Below are positions 1-8,819 of a stretch of DNA of 64,000 nucleotides, piece by piece. Both the position numbers and the translations under genes were made by a program. The stretch lies in the NCBI GenBank assembly GCA_017303485.1, contig JAFLCY010000001.1:1-64000 (forward strand). Reading direction: 5' to 3'. Source of the stretch: Rhodobacterales bacterium (GTDB lineage: Bacteria; Pseudomonadota; Alphaproteobacteria; Rhodobacterales; Rhodobacteraceae). How positions within the stretch are numbered: position 1 is the first letter of the stretch; each line of letters starts with the position of its first letter. The notes beneath the pieces are model-generated. The model searched no databases and was not told the DNA's origin. It saw only the letters and a program-made list of their open reading frames with translations.

Positions 1-1492
1 ACATGTCGAACTTTTCGAGGACCCCTTCGTCCTTCTTGCGCTGGCCGTTTTCCGTGGTCCAGCCGCCCGCCAGTTCCCAGTCGGCGCAGGTGGCGAAGTC
101 TTCCAGCGTCTTGATCCCGTCCTGGGCCAGCGCCTCCAGCATCTGCGGGGTCAGACCCTCGAAGTTGACCAGGCTGTCTTCCACACCCATCGCCCGGGCG
201 TTTTCCATCGCCTTGGCGTTGGCCGCTTCCAGATAGTCGCGGGCACGGGCCTGAAGTTCGGCGGCGGTGTCCTCGTCGAAGCCGTCGATGGACAGCAGTT
301 CGTCCAGTTCGACGTATGCCACTTCTTCCAGGTTGGTGAAGCCTTCGGCGACCAGCAGCTGCGCCATCATCTCGTCAACGTCCAGCGCATCCATGAACAG
401 CTTGGTGCGTTCGGCGAATTCGGCCTGGCGGCGCTGCGATTCTTCGGCTTCGGTCAGGATGTCGATGTCCAGCGCCGTGAGCTGGCTGGCCAGACGAACG
501 TTCTGGCCCCGGCGGCCGATGGCGAGCGAAAGCTGCTCATCCGGGACGACGACTTCGATCTTGCCGGCCTCTTCGTCGAACACGACCTTCGAGACTTCCG
601 CCGGTTGCAGCGCGTTCACGAGGAAGGTCGCAGTGTCCTGGTTCCACGGGATGATGTCGATCTTTTCGCCCTGAAGCTCGTTCACCACGGCCTGCACACG
701 GGAGCCGCGCATACCGACGCAGGCGCCGACGGGGTCGATGGAGTTGTCATAGCTGATCACGGCGATCTTGGCGCGGCTGCCCGGGTCGCGGGCGACGGCC
801 TTGATCTCGATGATGCCGTCATAGATTTCCGGCACTTCCATCTTGAACAGCTCGGCCATGAACTGCGGATCGGTGCGCGACAGGAAGACCTGCGGCCCGC
901 GCGGTTCGCGGCGGACGTCCTTGATGTAGCAGCGGATACGGTCGCCGATGCGATAGGCTTCACGGCCGATCTTTTCGTTCCGGCGCAGGATGCCTTCGCC
1001 ACGACCGATATCGACAATGACGTTGCCATACTCCTCGCGCTTGACGGCGCCGTTGATGATGGTGCCCTTGCGGTCCTTGAATTCCTCGAACTGGCGGTCG
1101 CGCTCGGCCTCGCGGACCTTCTGCAGGATGACCTGCTTGGCCGACTGCGCGGCGATGCGGCCCAGGTCCACCGGGGGAACCTCGTCCACGATCTCGTCGC
1201 CGATCTGCGGGTCGGCGAGGTAGGTCTTGGCCTGCTTCACGGTCAGCTGGGCGTGGTGGTTCTCCACCAGCTCATCCTCGGTCACCGTACGGACGCGGGT
1301 AAAGGAAGCACGGCCGGTCTTGCGGTCGATCTTCACCCGGATGTCCATCTCGGCGCCATAGCGCGACTTGGCGGCCCGGGCGAGGCTGTCCTCCATCGCC
1401 TGGATCACCAGTTCCGGGTCGATCATCTTTTCGCGCGCAACGGCTTCGGCGGTCTGCAGAAGCTCCAGCTGGTTGGCGGAGGTGATTGCCAT
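1..1492 (-). CDS. nusA: Transcription termination/antitermination factor NusA (3' end cut by window)
   Basis: NusA binds RNA polymerase and nascent RNA and controls pausing, termination and antitermination. The reverse strand from ATG at 1492 gives about 497 residues that run off the left edge, so the C-terminus is missing. An N-terminal RNAP-binding domain is followed by S1 and KH regions. The stretch [19 protein letters not shown] (about residues 315-335) is the typical second KH motif. Acidic helix-hairpin-helix repeats follow, with [19 protein letters not shown]. An AGGGAG ribosome site precedes the ATG. rimP lies 75 bases upstream on the same strand, the conserved rimP-nusA order. Both genes probably share the attenuated leader found upstream of rimP. 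Confidence 0.97.
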   Translation of the reverse strand, partial: MAITSANQLELLQTAEAVAREKMIDPELVIQAMEDSLARAAKSRYGAEMDIRVKIDRKTGRASFTRVRTVTEDELVENHHAQLTVKQAKTYLADPQIGDEIVDEVPPVDLGRIAAQSAKQVILQKVREAERDRQFEEFKDRKGTIINGAVKREEYGNVIVDIGRGEGILRRNEKIGREAYRIGDRIRCYIKDVRREPRGPQVFLSRTDPQFMAELFKMEVPEIYDGIIEIKAVARDPGSRAKIAVISYDNSIDPVGACVGMRGSRVQAVVNELQGEKIDIIPWNQDTATFLVNALQPAEVSKVVFDEEAGKIEVVVPDEQLSLAIGRRGQNVRLASQLTALDIDILTEAEESQRRQAEFAERTKLFMDALDVDEMMAQLLVAEGFTNLEEVAYVELDELLSIDGFDEDTAAELQARARDYLEAANAKAMENARAMGVEDSLVNFEGLTPQMLEALAQDGIKTLEDFATCADWELAGGWTTENGQRKKDEGVLEKFDM

Positions 1493-1567
1493 GGGTCCTA
1501 CTCCCTAGTTTTTCAGTGGTCGCGTGATTGTTGAGGAAAACCGGTACCCACTTTTCCTCATCACGCT

Positions 1568-2173
1568 TCAGTGTTTCGTCTCGGGGATGGGCGCGTCGTC
1601 CTCGTCCCCGTCAATTTCCTCGATCGCGTCGAACTGGCCATCGGCGGGCTCGGCCACCTTCTTCTGGCGCAGCATCTCGGTGATTAGGGCGTCCGAGAGG
1701 ATCAGCTTGGCATCCGACAGCCAGTCGAATTGGAGGCCGATGGTGACCTCTTCGCCGCCTTCTTCGATGGTGATCAGCACCTCGTCGCCCTCAACCCCGG
1801 CCAGATCGCCCTTGAAACGGCGGCGGCCGTCGATCAGCTCGGTCGTCTCGACCCGGGCTTCCCAGCCCTTCCACATCTCGAAATCTTTCAGCCGGGTCAG
1901 CGGCCGGTCGATGCCGGGAGAGGAGACTTCAAGGACATAGTTGTCTTCCAGCGGGTCTTCCACGTCCAGCACAGCCGAAACGGCGGTGGAAATGTCGCCG
2001 CATTCGTCGACGCCGATGCCGCCATCCGGGCGGTCGGCCATGATCTGCAACACCCGCGTCTTGCCGCCCATCAGCCGCAGGCGGATGAGTTCGAAGCCCA
2101 GGCCCTCGATCACCGGGCCGACGATGTCGGCCAGGCGGCGGTCGATGGCGGTTTTCGCGACGAGATCGGTCAT
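1568..2173 (-). CDS. rimP: Ribosome maturation factor RimP
   Basis: RimP helps assemble the 30S ribosomal subunit. The protein has 201 residues starting [13 protein letters not shown]. The usual landmarks are present: [12 protein letters not shown] near residue 20, [17 protein letters not shown] near 45-60, and [14 protein letters not shown] near 90-105, followed by the C-terminal Sm-like domain. An open frame continues upstream to 2320, but the family starts at 2173, right after the predicted terminator. The Shine-Dalgarno is weak (GGAA). The acidic C-terminal tail ([14 protein letters not shown]) is usual in alphaproteobacteria. It is the first gene of the rimP-nusA unit. Confidence 0.95.
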   Translation of the reverse strand: MTDLVAKTAIDRRLADIVGPVIEGLGFELIRLRLMGGKTRVLQIMADRPDGGIGVDECGDISTAVSAVLDVEDPLEDNYVLEVSSPGIDRPLTRLKDFEMWKGWEARVETTELIDGRRRFKGDLAGVEGDEVLITIEEGGEEVTIGLQFDWLSDAKLILSDALITEMLRQKKVAEPADGQFDAIEEIDGDEDDAPIPETKH

Positions 2174-2183
2174 AGGGTTCCAG

Positions 2184-2211
2184 AAACAAAAAAGCGGACC
2201 CAGCGGCCCGC
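2184..2211 (-). terminator. Intrinsic terminator just ahead of the rimP start codon
   Basis: On the reverse strand GCGGGCC, a four-base loop and GGTCCGC form a 7-bp stem with one G-U pair. It is followed by TTTTTTGTTT. The U-run ends about 10 bases before the rimP ATG, so transcription must read through it to express rimP-nusA. Confidence 0.7.
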
Positions 2212-2256
2212 CCGTGACTTTCGGTAGCTTCAGGTTTGGACCCTGAAGCAGCTGTT
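2184..2256 (-). ncRNA. Attenuated leader RNA or small RNA upstream of rimP-nusA
   Basis: The predicted transcript of about 73 bases has two hairpins. The first has a perfect 8-bp stem, GCTTCAGG/CCTGAAGC, at 2227-2249 with a 7-base loop. The second is the terminator at 2184-2211. Hairpin 1 carries GGGTCC, and the terminator 3' arm also contains GGGTCC. The terminator 5' arm could therefore pair with either copy, which is a possible antiterminator. It may be a regulatory leader of rimP-nusA or a free small RNA. The hairpins are visible in the sequence; the function is inferred. Confidence 0.4.
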
Positions 2257-2262
2257 GAGGTG

Positions 2263-2291
2263 CATATAGGGCCACGGGACCGAGTCTGCAA
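2263..2291 (-). promoter_or_regulatory. Sigma70-type promoter of the rimP-nusA leader
   Basis: On the reverse strand a TTGCAG box (2286-2291) is separated by exactly 17 bases from TATATG (2263-2268). This is a good match to a housekeeping -35/-10 pair. The predicted start is near 2256, leaving a leader of about 80 bases before the rimP ATG. It was identified by eye only. Confidence 0.55.
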
Positions 2292-2407
2292 TAGGAACGT
2301 GATCGGCCAGCAGGCACCAAATGGCGCGTATCCGGTTTCCGTAGATTGCCCCTGCCGGGACAAGCTGCAATAGTCGGGGAACTATGGTGCCTAAGAGGTC
2401 AGTCCGC

Positions 2408-4228
2408 ATGTTCGCCGGTCCTGGAGTGTCGTGGTTCCGGCTGCTTCTGGTGGCGGCGGCAATGGTCGCTGGCACATCCGGGGCACGGGCGCTGGACCGG
2501 CTGGATATCCGTGTCGCGGGCGGGTCTGAGGAATTGCAGGCGGCGGTCGAGGCGGCTTCGCAGGTGCGCACCCTGCAAGGACAGGGCCAGACCGATCCGC
2601 AGGATCTTCTGGCGGCGGCGCGGTCGGACTACGCCCGGATCCTGTCGGCGCTTTATGCCAAGGGGCATTACTCGGTTGGCATCCGGATCCTGATCGACGG
2701 GCGCGAGGCGGCGGCCATTCCGGCGCTGGAGGCCCCGCGCGCCATCTCGGTGATCCAGATCGCGGTCGATCCCGGCGCGCCGTTCCGCTTCGGCGTGGCA
2801 AAGGTCGCGCCGCTGGCGCCGAAAACCGAACTGCCAAAGGAATTCCGGACCGGGGCCATCGCGGAAAGCGGGGCGGTCGCCAATGCGGCGGACGTGGCGG
2901 TCAAGGCCTGGCGCGAGGCGGGCCATGCCAAGGCATCGGTCGCCTCGGAAGACGTGGTGGCCGACCATGCGGCACAAAGGCTTGATGCAGACCTGCGCCT
3001 GTCTCCGGGTCCGCGCCTGCGCTTCGGGCATCTGGAAATCACCGGCGAGGAGCGGATGCGCGAGCGGCGTATCCGCAAGATCGCCGGGCTGCCGGAGGGC
3101 GAGACATTCAGCGAGACCGAATTGCGCCGGGCGGAAACCCGGTTGCGGCGGACGGGCATCTTTGCCTCGGTCGCCTTGACCGAGGATGAAAAGATCACGG
3201 CGCCGGACCTGCTGGGCGTGACCGCAACCGTGGTGGAACAAAAGCTCCGCCGCTATTCCTTTGGCGCCGAAATTGCCAGCCTCGACGGGGTGTCGCTGTC
3301 GGCGTCCTGGCTGCACCGGAATGTCAACGGTGGGGGCGAAAGGCTGGGGGTGGCTGCGGAAGTCACCAACATCGGGTCTGGTGAAAGCGGCATCGACTAC
3401 GGGCTGGAGATCACGCTCGACCGGCCCGCCACCTTCACGCCGGACACCACGGCGGGGCTGGTGCTTGGCTATTCGCACGAAGACGAGATCGACTATGCGC
3501 TGGATGCGGTAACCTTCGGTTTCAAGGTCAGTCACATCCTGTCCGAAACGCTGACGGCGCGGGCCGGGCTGACCTTCGACTTTCTGGATGGCGAGGATCC
3601 CGGCGGATCATTCCGTTTCCGCAACCTGTCGCTGCCCATCGGCGTGACCTGGGACAAGCGCGACATTGCCAACAACCCGACCAAGGGCTTCTACCTCGAC
3701 GCCGAGGCCAAGCCCTTTGCCGGGTTCGGCACTACCGGGTCGGGCCTGCGTGCGACGATGGATGGCCGCGCCTATCGCAGTCTCGGCGCGCCGGGAAAGG
3801 TCGTGGTCGCGGCGCGGCTGCAGGCTGGGGCCGTGCTGGGCTCAGAGCTTCTGGAAACTCCGCGGGACAACCTGTTCTTCTCAGGCGGGGGCGGCACGGT
3901 GCGGGGGCAACCCTATCGGTCGCTGGGCGTGGAAGTCACGCGCGGCCTGGGGCCAGAGTTCCTGATCGGGGGCAGGTATTTCCTGGCCGGGTCGGTGGAG
4001 CTGCGCACCAAGATCACCGACAAGATCGGCGTGGTGGGTTTCGTCGACTGGGGCAGTATCGGGCTGGACGGGTTCACTGGAGCCTTGACCGACTCCCACG
4101 CCGGGGCCGGGCTGGGCCTGCGCTATGACACCGGGCTCGGGCCGATCCGCTTTGATGTCGCCGCGCCGGTCAGCGGCAGCACGGGGGACGGCGTGCAGAT
4201 CTACGTCGGCCTGGGGCAATCGTTCTGA
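2408..4228 (+). CDS. tamA: TamA: Omp85-family outer-membrane assembly protein
   Basis: This is a BamA/TamA-family outer-membrane beta-barrel that works with TamB in placing envelope proteins or lipids. The 606 residues begin with a signal peptide (FRLLLVAAAMVAG...ARA). POTRA-like segments cover roughly residues 30-260 and a 16-strand barrel follows. The last residues, VGLGQSF, end in the terminal Phe typical of barrels. An ATG at 2384 is also in frame. I prefer 2408 because AAGAGG lies nine bases upstream and a TTGCCC/CAATAG promoter-like pair (2346-2373) would make 2384 almost leaderless. The stop overlaps the tamB start by one base (TGATG), indicating translational coupling. Confidence 0.9.
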   Translation: MFAGPGVSWFRLLLVAAAMVAGTSGARALDRLDIRVAGGSEELQAAVEAASQVRTLQGQGQTDPQDLLAAARSDYARILSALYAKGHYSVGIRILIDGREAAAIPALEAPRAISVIQIAVDPGAPFRFGVAKVAPLAPKTELPKEFRTGAIAESGAVANAADVAVKAWREAGHAKASVASEDVVADHAAQRLDADLRLSPGPRLRFGHLEITGEERMRERRIRKIAGLPEGETFSETELRRAETRLRRTGIFASVALTEDEKITAPDLLGVTATVVEQKLRRYSFGAEIASLDGVSLSASWLHRNVNGGGERLGVAAEVTNIGSGESGIDYGLEITLDRPATFTPDTTAGLVLGYSHEDEIDYALDAVTFGFKVSHILSETLTARAGLTFDFLDGEDPGGSFRFRNLSLPIGVTWDKRDIANNPTKGFYLDAEAKPFAGFGTTGSGLRATMDGRAYRSLGAPGKVVVAARLQAGAVLGSELLETPRDNLFFSGGGGTVRGQPYRSLGVEVTRGLGPEFLIGGRYFLAGSVELRTKITDKIGVVGFVDWGSIGLDGFTGALTDSHAGAGLGLRYDTGLGPIRFDVAAPVSGSTGDGVQIYVGLGQSF

Positions 4229-7200
4229 TGCGGAAGTGTCTTCTGATCGCCGCCTGCCTTCTGCCCGGCCTGGCCTGGGCACAGGAAGACGACCGCGACT
4301 ATCTGACGGCGTTTCTGGAAGATTCGCTGTCGGGTGCCGGGCGACAGGTGACAGTGACGGGCTTTACCGGGGCGCTGACCTCGCAGGCCACCATCGAGCA
4401 ACTGACCATCGCCGACGACAAGGGTATCTGGATCACTCTGAACGGAGTGGTCCTGGACTGGAGCCGCTCGGCGCTTCTGTCCGGCGAGGTGAACGTCAGC
4501 GAGCTTTCCGCACAGGAAATCATCGTCGCGCGCCTGCCCCAGACGCAGGACGCTGCGCCTTCGCCCGAAGCCGGCGGGTTCAGCCTGCCGGACCTGCCGG
4601 TCTCGGTGAACATCGACCGGGTGGCGGCAGAGCGGATCGAGCTGGGGCCGGAGGTGCTGGGCCAGCCGGTGACCGGGACGCTGGAAGCCGCGATGGGACT
4701 TGCGGGCGGCGACGGTCACGCCAAGCTGGACCTGATCCGCACCGGCGAGGGGCCGAAGGGCCAGATCACGCTGGATGCGACTTATTCCAATGCGACGCGC
4801 GAGCTGGACCTGTCTCTGGTCGCCGAGGAGGATGCCAAGGGGATCGTGGTCGGTCTTCTGGACATTCCCGGCGCGCCCTCCGCCTCGTTGCGGGTGACCG
4901 GGGCAGGCCCGATCGACAACTATGCCGCCGATATCCTGCTGACGACCGACGGCGCAGAGCGTTTGAAGGGCACGATCGCAGTCCACGGCGAGGACGGCGG
5001 CTATCGTTTTCTGGCCGATGTGGCGGGCGACCTGGCCCCGATCCTTGCCCCCGAGCAGGTGGATTTCTTCGGCACCGACATTGCGCTGAAGGCCGATGCG
5101 CTGCGGTCGCCCGCAGGGCGGATCACGCTGGACAGTTTCGACCTCTCTGCCCGATCCATCAACCTGACCGGCACGGCCGAGATCGCGGCGGACGGCTTGC
5201 CGGAATGGTTCGACGTGACGGGCACCCTGGCCGCGCCGGACAACGCGCCGGTTATCCTGCCTTTCGTCGAGGACACGCGCGTCAGCCGCGCGGAATTCCA
5301 TCTGGCGACAGACCCTGGCGACAAGGACAGCTGGTCGGGCGACGTGTCGGTGGACGGGTTCGACCAGCCCGACATGAAGGTCGCCCGGATGCGGCTGGAC
5401 GGATCGGGCCGGATCGGGCGGACTTCGGCGGGCAACAGCTTTGGCGGCACTTTCAAGCTCGCCGCCTCGGGCATCGCGCCCGCCGACAAGGCGCTGGCCG
5501 AGGCGCTGGGACCGGACGTGAACGGTTCCGTGCGGTTGCACTGGCTGGAAGGCTCCGAGGCGCTGAGCCTGACCGACATCCGGCTTGAAGGGGCGGGCCT
5601 GACCGGAACCGGTGCCCTGGAGATCGAAGGTCTGCAGGACGCCTTCCTGACCAGCGGAAAGCTTGCGGTCGAAGCGACAGATTTCGCGCGCTTTTCGGGT
5701 CTTGCAGGGCGCAAGCTGGACGGGTCGGGCCGGCTGGACCTGACCGGCTCGGCCAGCCGTCTTTCGGGGTTCTTCGATGCCGAGATCGCCTTTGCGGGTC
5801 AGGGCCTGAGCCTGGATATCCCCCAGGCCGATGGCCTGCTTGCCGGACAGTCGACCCTTACCGCCTCGATCCGCCGGGACGAGAGCGGGACCGTGCTGCG
5901 CGCCTTCGAGGCTGCGGCGGGCGGGCTTCATGCGCAGGCGAGCGGGAAGCTCTCGACCGCCGGGTCGGACCTGACGGGATCGGTCTCGCTTGAGGATCTG
6001 TCGGTTCTAGGGCCGGGCTACGGCGGCAAGGTCGCGCTGGACGGGCGCTTCACCGGCACGCCCGAGGATGGCCAGGCGAAGCTGTCGGGAACCGCGCAAT
6101 CGCTGCGTCTGGGCAACCGCGAGGCGGACAAACTTCTCGCCGGGGCAAGCACGCTGGACGTCGCCGTCGGCCTGAAAGACGGGGTCGTGCAGGTGCAATT
6201 GGCGCGGCTGAGCAATCCGCAACTGTCGGCAACCGCGAAGGGTGAAGTTGACGGCAGCCGCCGCAGCATCGACCTGGAGGCGCGGCTTGCGAACCTCGGG
6301 CTGATCGTGCCCGAGGTGCAGGGGCCGCTCACCCTGTCCGGTACTGCGACGCAGGATGAAAAGGGCTATGTCCTGAACATCACCGGCAGCGGCCCCGGCC
6401 AGATCAACGCCACGGTTGCGGGGCAGATCGCGAACGGCTTCGGGTCGGCGGACCTGACGATCAAAGGCGCGGGCGAGGCGGGGTTGGCGAACCTCATCCT
6501 CTCGCCCCGGTCGGTGTCGGGCCGGGTCGGCTATGACCTGCGGCTGAGCGGACCGCTGGCCCTGCGGTCGCTGTCCGGCCGGGTGACTTTGTCCGGCGGG
6601 CGCATCGCCGATCCCGGAACGGGCCTCTCGCTGCTGGATGTCGAGGCCATCGGCCAGTTGCAGGGCGGCACCCTAAGGCTGGCGGCGACCTCCGGCGTTT
6701 CCTCGGGCGGCAAGCTGCGCGTCGATGGGCCCATCGGGTTGACCAGCCCGCAAAGCGCCGATCTGACCATCACGCTGGACCGCCTGCGGCTCTACGACCC
6801 CGAACTGTACGACACGCGGGTCAGCGGTGGCCTGACGTTCAAGGGTCCGCTTACCGGCGGGGCCTTGCTGGCGGGGACCTTGAACCTGGCCGAAACCGAA
6901 GTGCGGGTGCCCTCGTCAGGCTTCAGCACGGGAGCCGCACTTCTGGACATCGGCCATGTCCGCGAGCCCGGCAACGTGCGCGAAACCCGGCGCAAGGCGG
7001 GCCTTCTGGGTGACAGCAGCGCGCCATCCGGTGGCAACGGATCGGCACGGCCGATCGCGCTGAACCTGACCATCTCGGCCCCGAGCCAGATCTTCATCCG
7101 CGGGCGGGGCATCGACGCCGAACTTGGTGGCGCCCTGACCCTGCAAGGCACCACGGCAGATGTCCGCCCTTCGGGCGGGTTCCATCTCATCCGCGGGCGA

Positions 7201-7746
7201 ATGGACATCCTTGGCCGCCGGCTGGTGCTGTCGCAGGCCGATCTTGTCATGGAAGGTAGCCTGGTCCCGAACATCAGTGTTGCCGCCTCGACCGAAAGCG
7301 ACGGGATCACCAGCACCGTGACGGTCGACGGACCGGCGGATGATCCCGAGGTCAGCTTCACCTCATCCCCCGAACTGCCGCAGGAGGAAGTCCTTGCGCG
7401 GCTGCTTTTCGGACGCGGCCTGGACAAGATCTCGGCCTTGCAGGCTGCGCAACTGGCGAATGCGGTCGCCGTGCTTGCCGGGCGGGGCGGGGTCGGCATG
7501 GTGGGCAACCTGCGCCGCAACTTCGGGCTGGACGACCTGGACGTGACCACGACCGAAGACGGCTCGGCTGCGCTCAAGGCGGGGAAATACATCTCGGAGA
7601 ATGTCTACACCGAGATCGAGGTCGATCAGGAGGGCAAGAGCCGGATCAACCTGAACCTCGACCTGCGCAAGGGCGTCACCGTCAAGGGCAAGCTGGGCGC
7701 CGACGGCGAAACCGGGGTCGGCATCTACCTGGAGAGGGACTACTGA
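4228..7746 (+). CDS. tamB: TamB: AsmA-like translocation/assembly module protein
   Basis: The 1172-residue periplasm-spanning partner of TamA starts with a signal/anchor (MRKCLLIAACLLPGLAWA). It continues with long repetitive beta-rich segments full of LDGSGRIGRT- and LTGTGALEI-type strands, as in AsmA/VPS13-like grooves. The C-terminal DUF490 domain (about 950-1172) contains SQIFIRGRGIDAELGG, PEVSFTSSPELPQEEVLARLLFG and ends GVGIYLERDY, all diagnostic. Length is normal for alphaproteobacterial TamB. It overlaps tamA by one base, so the pair is one operon. Confidence 0.93.
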   Translation: MRKCLLIAACLLPGLAWAQEDDRDYLTAFLEDSLSGAGRQVTVTGFTGALTSQATIEQLTIADDKGIWITLNGVVLDWSRSALLSGEVNVSELSAQEIIVARLPQTQDAAPSPEAGGFSLPDLPVSVNIDRVAAERIELGPEVLGQPVTGTLEAAMGLAGGDGHAKLDLIRTGEGPKGQITLDATYSNATRELDLSLVAEEDAKGIVVGLLDIPGAPSASLRVTGAGPIDNYAADILLTTDGAERLKGTIAVHGEDGGYRFLADVAGDLAPILAPEQVDFFGTDIALKADALRSPAGRITLDSFDLSARSINLTGTAEIAADGLPEWFDVTGTLAAPDNAPVILPFVEDTRVSRAEFHLATDPGDKDSWSGDVSVDGFDQPDMKVARMRLDGSGRIGRTSAGNSFGGTFKLAASGIAPADKALAEALGPDVNGSVRLHWLEGSEALSLTDIRLEGAGLTGTGALEIEGLQDAFLTSGKLAVEATDFARFSGLAGRKLDGSGRLDLTGSASRLSGFFDAEIAFAGQGLSLDIPQADGLLAGQSTLTASIRRDESGTVLRAFEAAAGGLHAQASGKLSTAGSDLTGSVSLEDLSVLGPGYGGKVALDGRFTGTPEDGQAKLSGTAQSLRLGNREADKLLAGASTLDVAVGLKDGVVQVQLARLSNPQLSATAKGEVDGSRRSIDLEARLANLGLIVPEVQGPLTLSGTATQDEKGYVLNITGSGPGQINATVAGQIANGFGSADLTIKGAGEAGLANLILSPRSVSGRVGYDLRLSGPLALRSLSGRVTLSGGRIADPGTGLSLLDVEAIGQLQGGTLRLAATSGVSSGGKLRVDGPIGLTSPQSADLTITLDRLRLYDPELYDTRVSGGLTFKGPLTGGALLAGTLNLAETEVRVPSSGFSTGAALLDIGHVREPGNVRETRRKAGLLGDSSAPSGGNGSARPIALNLTISAPSQIFIRGRGIDAELGGALTLQGTTADVRPSGGFHLIRGRMDILGRRLVLSQADLVMEGSLVPNISVAASTESDGITSTVTVDGPADDPEVSFTSSPELPQEEVLARLLFGRGLDKISALQAAQLANAVAVLAGRGGVGMVGNLRRNFGLDDLDVTTTEDGSAALKAGKYISENVYTEIEVDQEGKSRINLNLDLRKGVTVKGKLGADGETGVGIYLERDY

Positions 7747-7771
7747 CTGAGGTCTGACCCGAACCGGCAGA

Positions 7772-7984
7772 TCACGGCGGGGCCGGTGCCGCCTCGTCAT
7801 CCGACCCGCACATCACGATGCACAGGACCAGAGGCACCGCCAGCCAGGGCAGGATACCGGCGCTGGAGGCGGGCTTTTCCTCGACCACGGGGGGCTCTTC
7901 CTCGACAACGACGACCGGACCGCCGGCTTGCGCCGATGTTGCGCACAGGGCGGCGGACAGTGCCAATGCATACAATGCCTTCAT
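7772..7984 (-). CDS. Small exported protein with acidic-Pro linker and hydrophobic segment
   Basis: A 70-residue protein starts MKALYALALSAALCATSAQA, a clear signal peptide. It is followed by a VVVVEEEPPVVEEKP linker and a hydrophobic stretch ILPWLAVPLVLCIVMCG with two Cys. An AGGAGGG ribosome site sits directly upstream of 7984, which decides the start over an in-frame ATG 10 codons earlier. It lies about 145 bases downstream of the yjbF-like gene on the same strand. It could be a counterpart of the small YjbE/GfcA proteins of enteric yjb/gfc operons by position and size, but sequence similarity is not evident to me. Confidence 0.6.
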   Translation of the reverse strand: MKALYALALSAALCATSAQAGGPVVVVEEEPPVVEEKPASSAGILPWLAVPLVLCIVMCGSDDEAAPAPP

Positions 7985-8129
7985 GGTGCCCTCCTGCAGC
8001 GGTTCCGTTGCCAAGCATAGAAGATGCGCCCCGGCATCGCACCGAACATTCCGGGTCCATGGAAACTATACCGGAAACCAGGTGCAAAATGCACCAGATT
8101 CGTCCCGACCGGCCCGCCGCTGCCGGGAG

Positions 8130-8819
8130 TCAGTCGATGACACGCTCGAATTCGATGTAGCCGATGCCGCCGCTGACCCATTGCCGCGACTTCCGGATCG
8201 AATCGCCCTCGATCCAGTAGTCGTTGGTCAGCTTGCCAAGCGGACGCTCGCAAAGCTCGGTCACATGGGTTGCACTGTGGGTGCGACCGACGATCTCGAT
8301 GGTTTCCTTGCCGGTGATCGAGGTCGTGCAGTCGTAGGTCCGCCGCGTGCCCTGATCGTCATCGCCAAGGAAGTAGTAGATGCGCTGATAGCTGCCGCCG
8401 GTGCGCAGCAGCTGGCCGACCGACGGCGCCTGTGCCGACATCAGGTCGGAGCCCAGGCCACGGGTCTGGATCAGGACGCCGTTGCGTTGCGAGAAGGTCG
8501 ACCCGCTGGGACCCTTCCAGGTCAGGACATCACCCTTGGCGTCCAGGATCGTCATGAATCCGGCCTGGCCGGTGGATTCCGAGGACATGCGCAGGACCGG
8601 CTTTCCAGCCTCTTCCAGCGCGGCACGGCGTTCGGCGGGGGAAACGGTCTTGCCGGCGGACTTGCCGCCCTCCTTGCGCGCCTTCACTTTGGCCACACCG
8701 TCCTTGGCCATCGCCCCGATGGCCGACACCACGGGGTTCGGGCCGGTTTTCTCGTTCCCGCAGGCCGCCAGCAGGGCCAGAACGGCCACTGCGGCCGCAA
8801 ACTTCATCTTCAATGTCAC
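8130..8819 (-). CDS. YjbF/GfcB-family lipoprotein
   Basis: The 229-residue protein begins MTLKMKFAAAVAVLALLAACG, with a lipobox (LLAAC) for lipid anchoring. The body fits the YjbF family (group 4 capsule / extracellular polysaccharide). The family is thought to act in export or anchoring of exopolysaccharide, but its biochemistry is unknown. Its start overlaps the stop of the yjbH gene by four bases (ATGA), so the two are coupled, as in the enteric yjbEFGH operon. An alternative start is the Met at codon 5. Confidence 0.8.
   Translation of the reverse strand: MTLKMKFAAAVAVLALLAACGNEKTGPNPVVSAIGAMAKDGVAKVKARKEGGKSAGKTVSPAERRAALEEAGKPVLRMSSESTGQAGFMTILDAKGDVLTWKGPSGSTFSQRNGVLIQTRGLGSDLMSAQAPSVGQLLRTGGSYQRIYYFLGDDDQGTRRTYDCTTSITGKETIEIVGRTHSATHVTELCERPLGKLTNDYWIEGDSIRKSRQWVSGGIGYIEFERVID

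Noticed and set aside
605..1534. Long forward-strand frame of 309 codons across nusA
   Set aside because: It is antisense to the fully conserved NusA coding frame and has no recognisable domain; high GC content opens such frames.
2174..2383. tRNA gene upstream of rimP as in Escherichia coli metY
   Set aside because: No cloverleaf or tRNA consensus arms were found; the region holds the leader hairpins instead.
4201..5931. Reverse-strand frame of 576 codons opposite tamA/tamB
   Set aside because: Low-complexity Arg/Gly/Gln-rich translation in the shadow of tamB; no motif.
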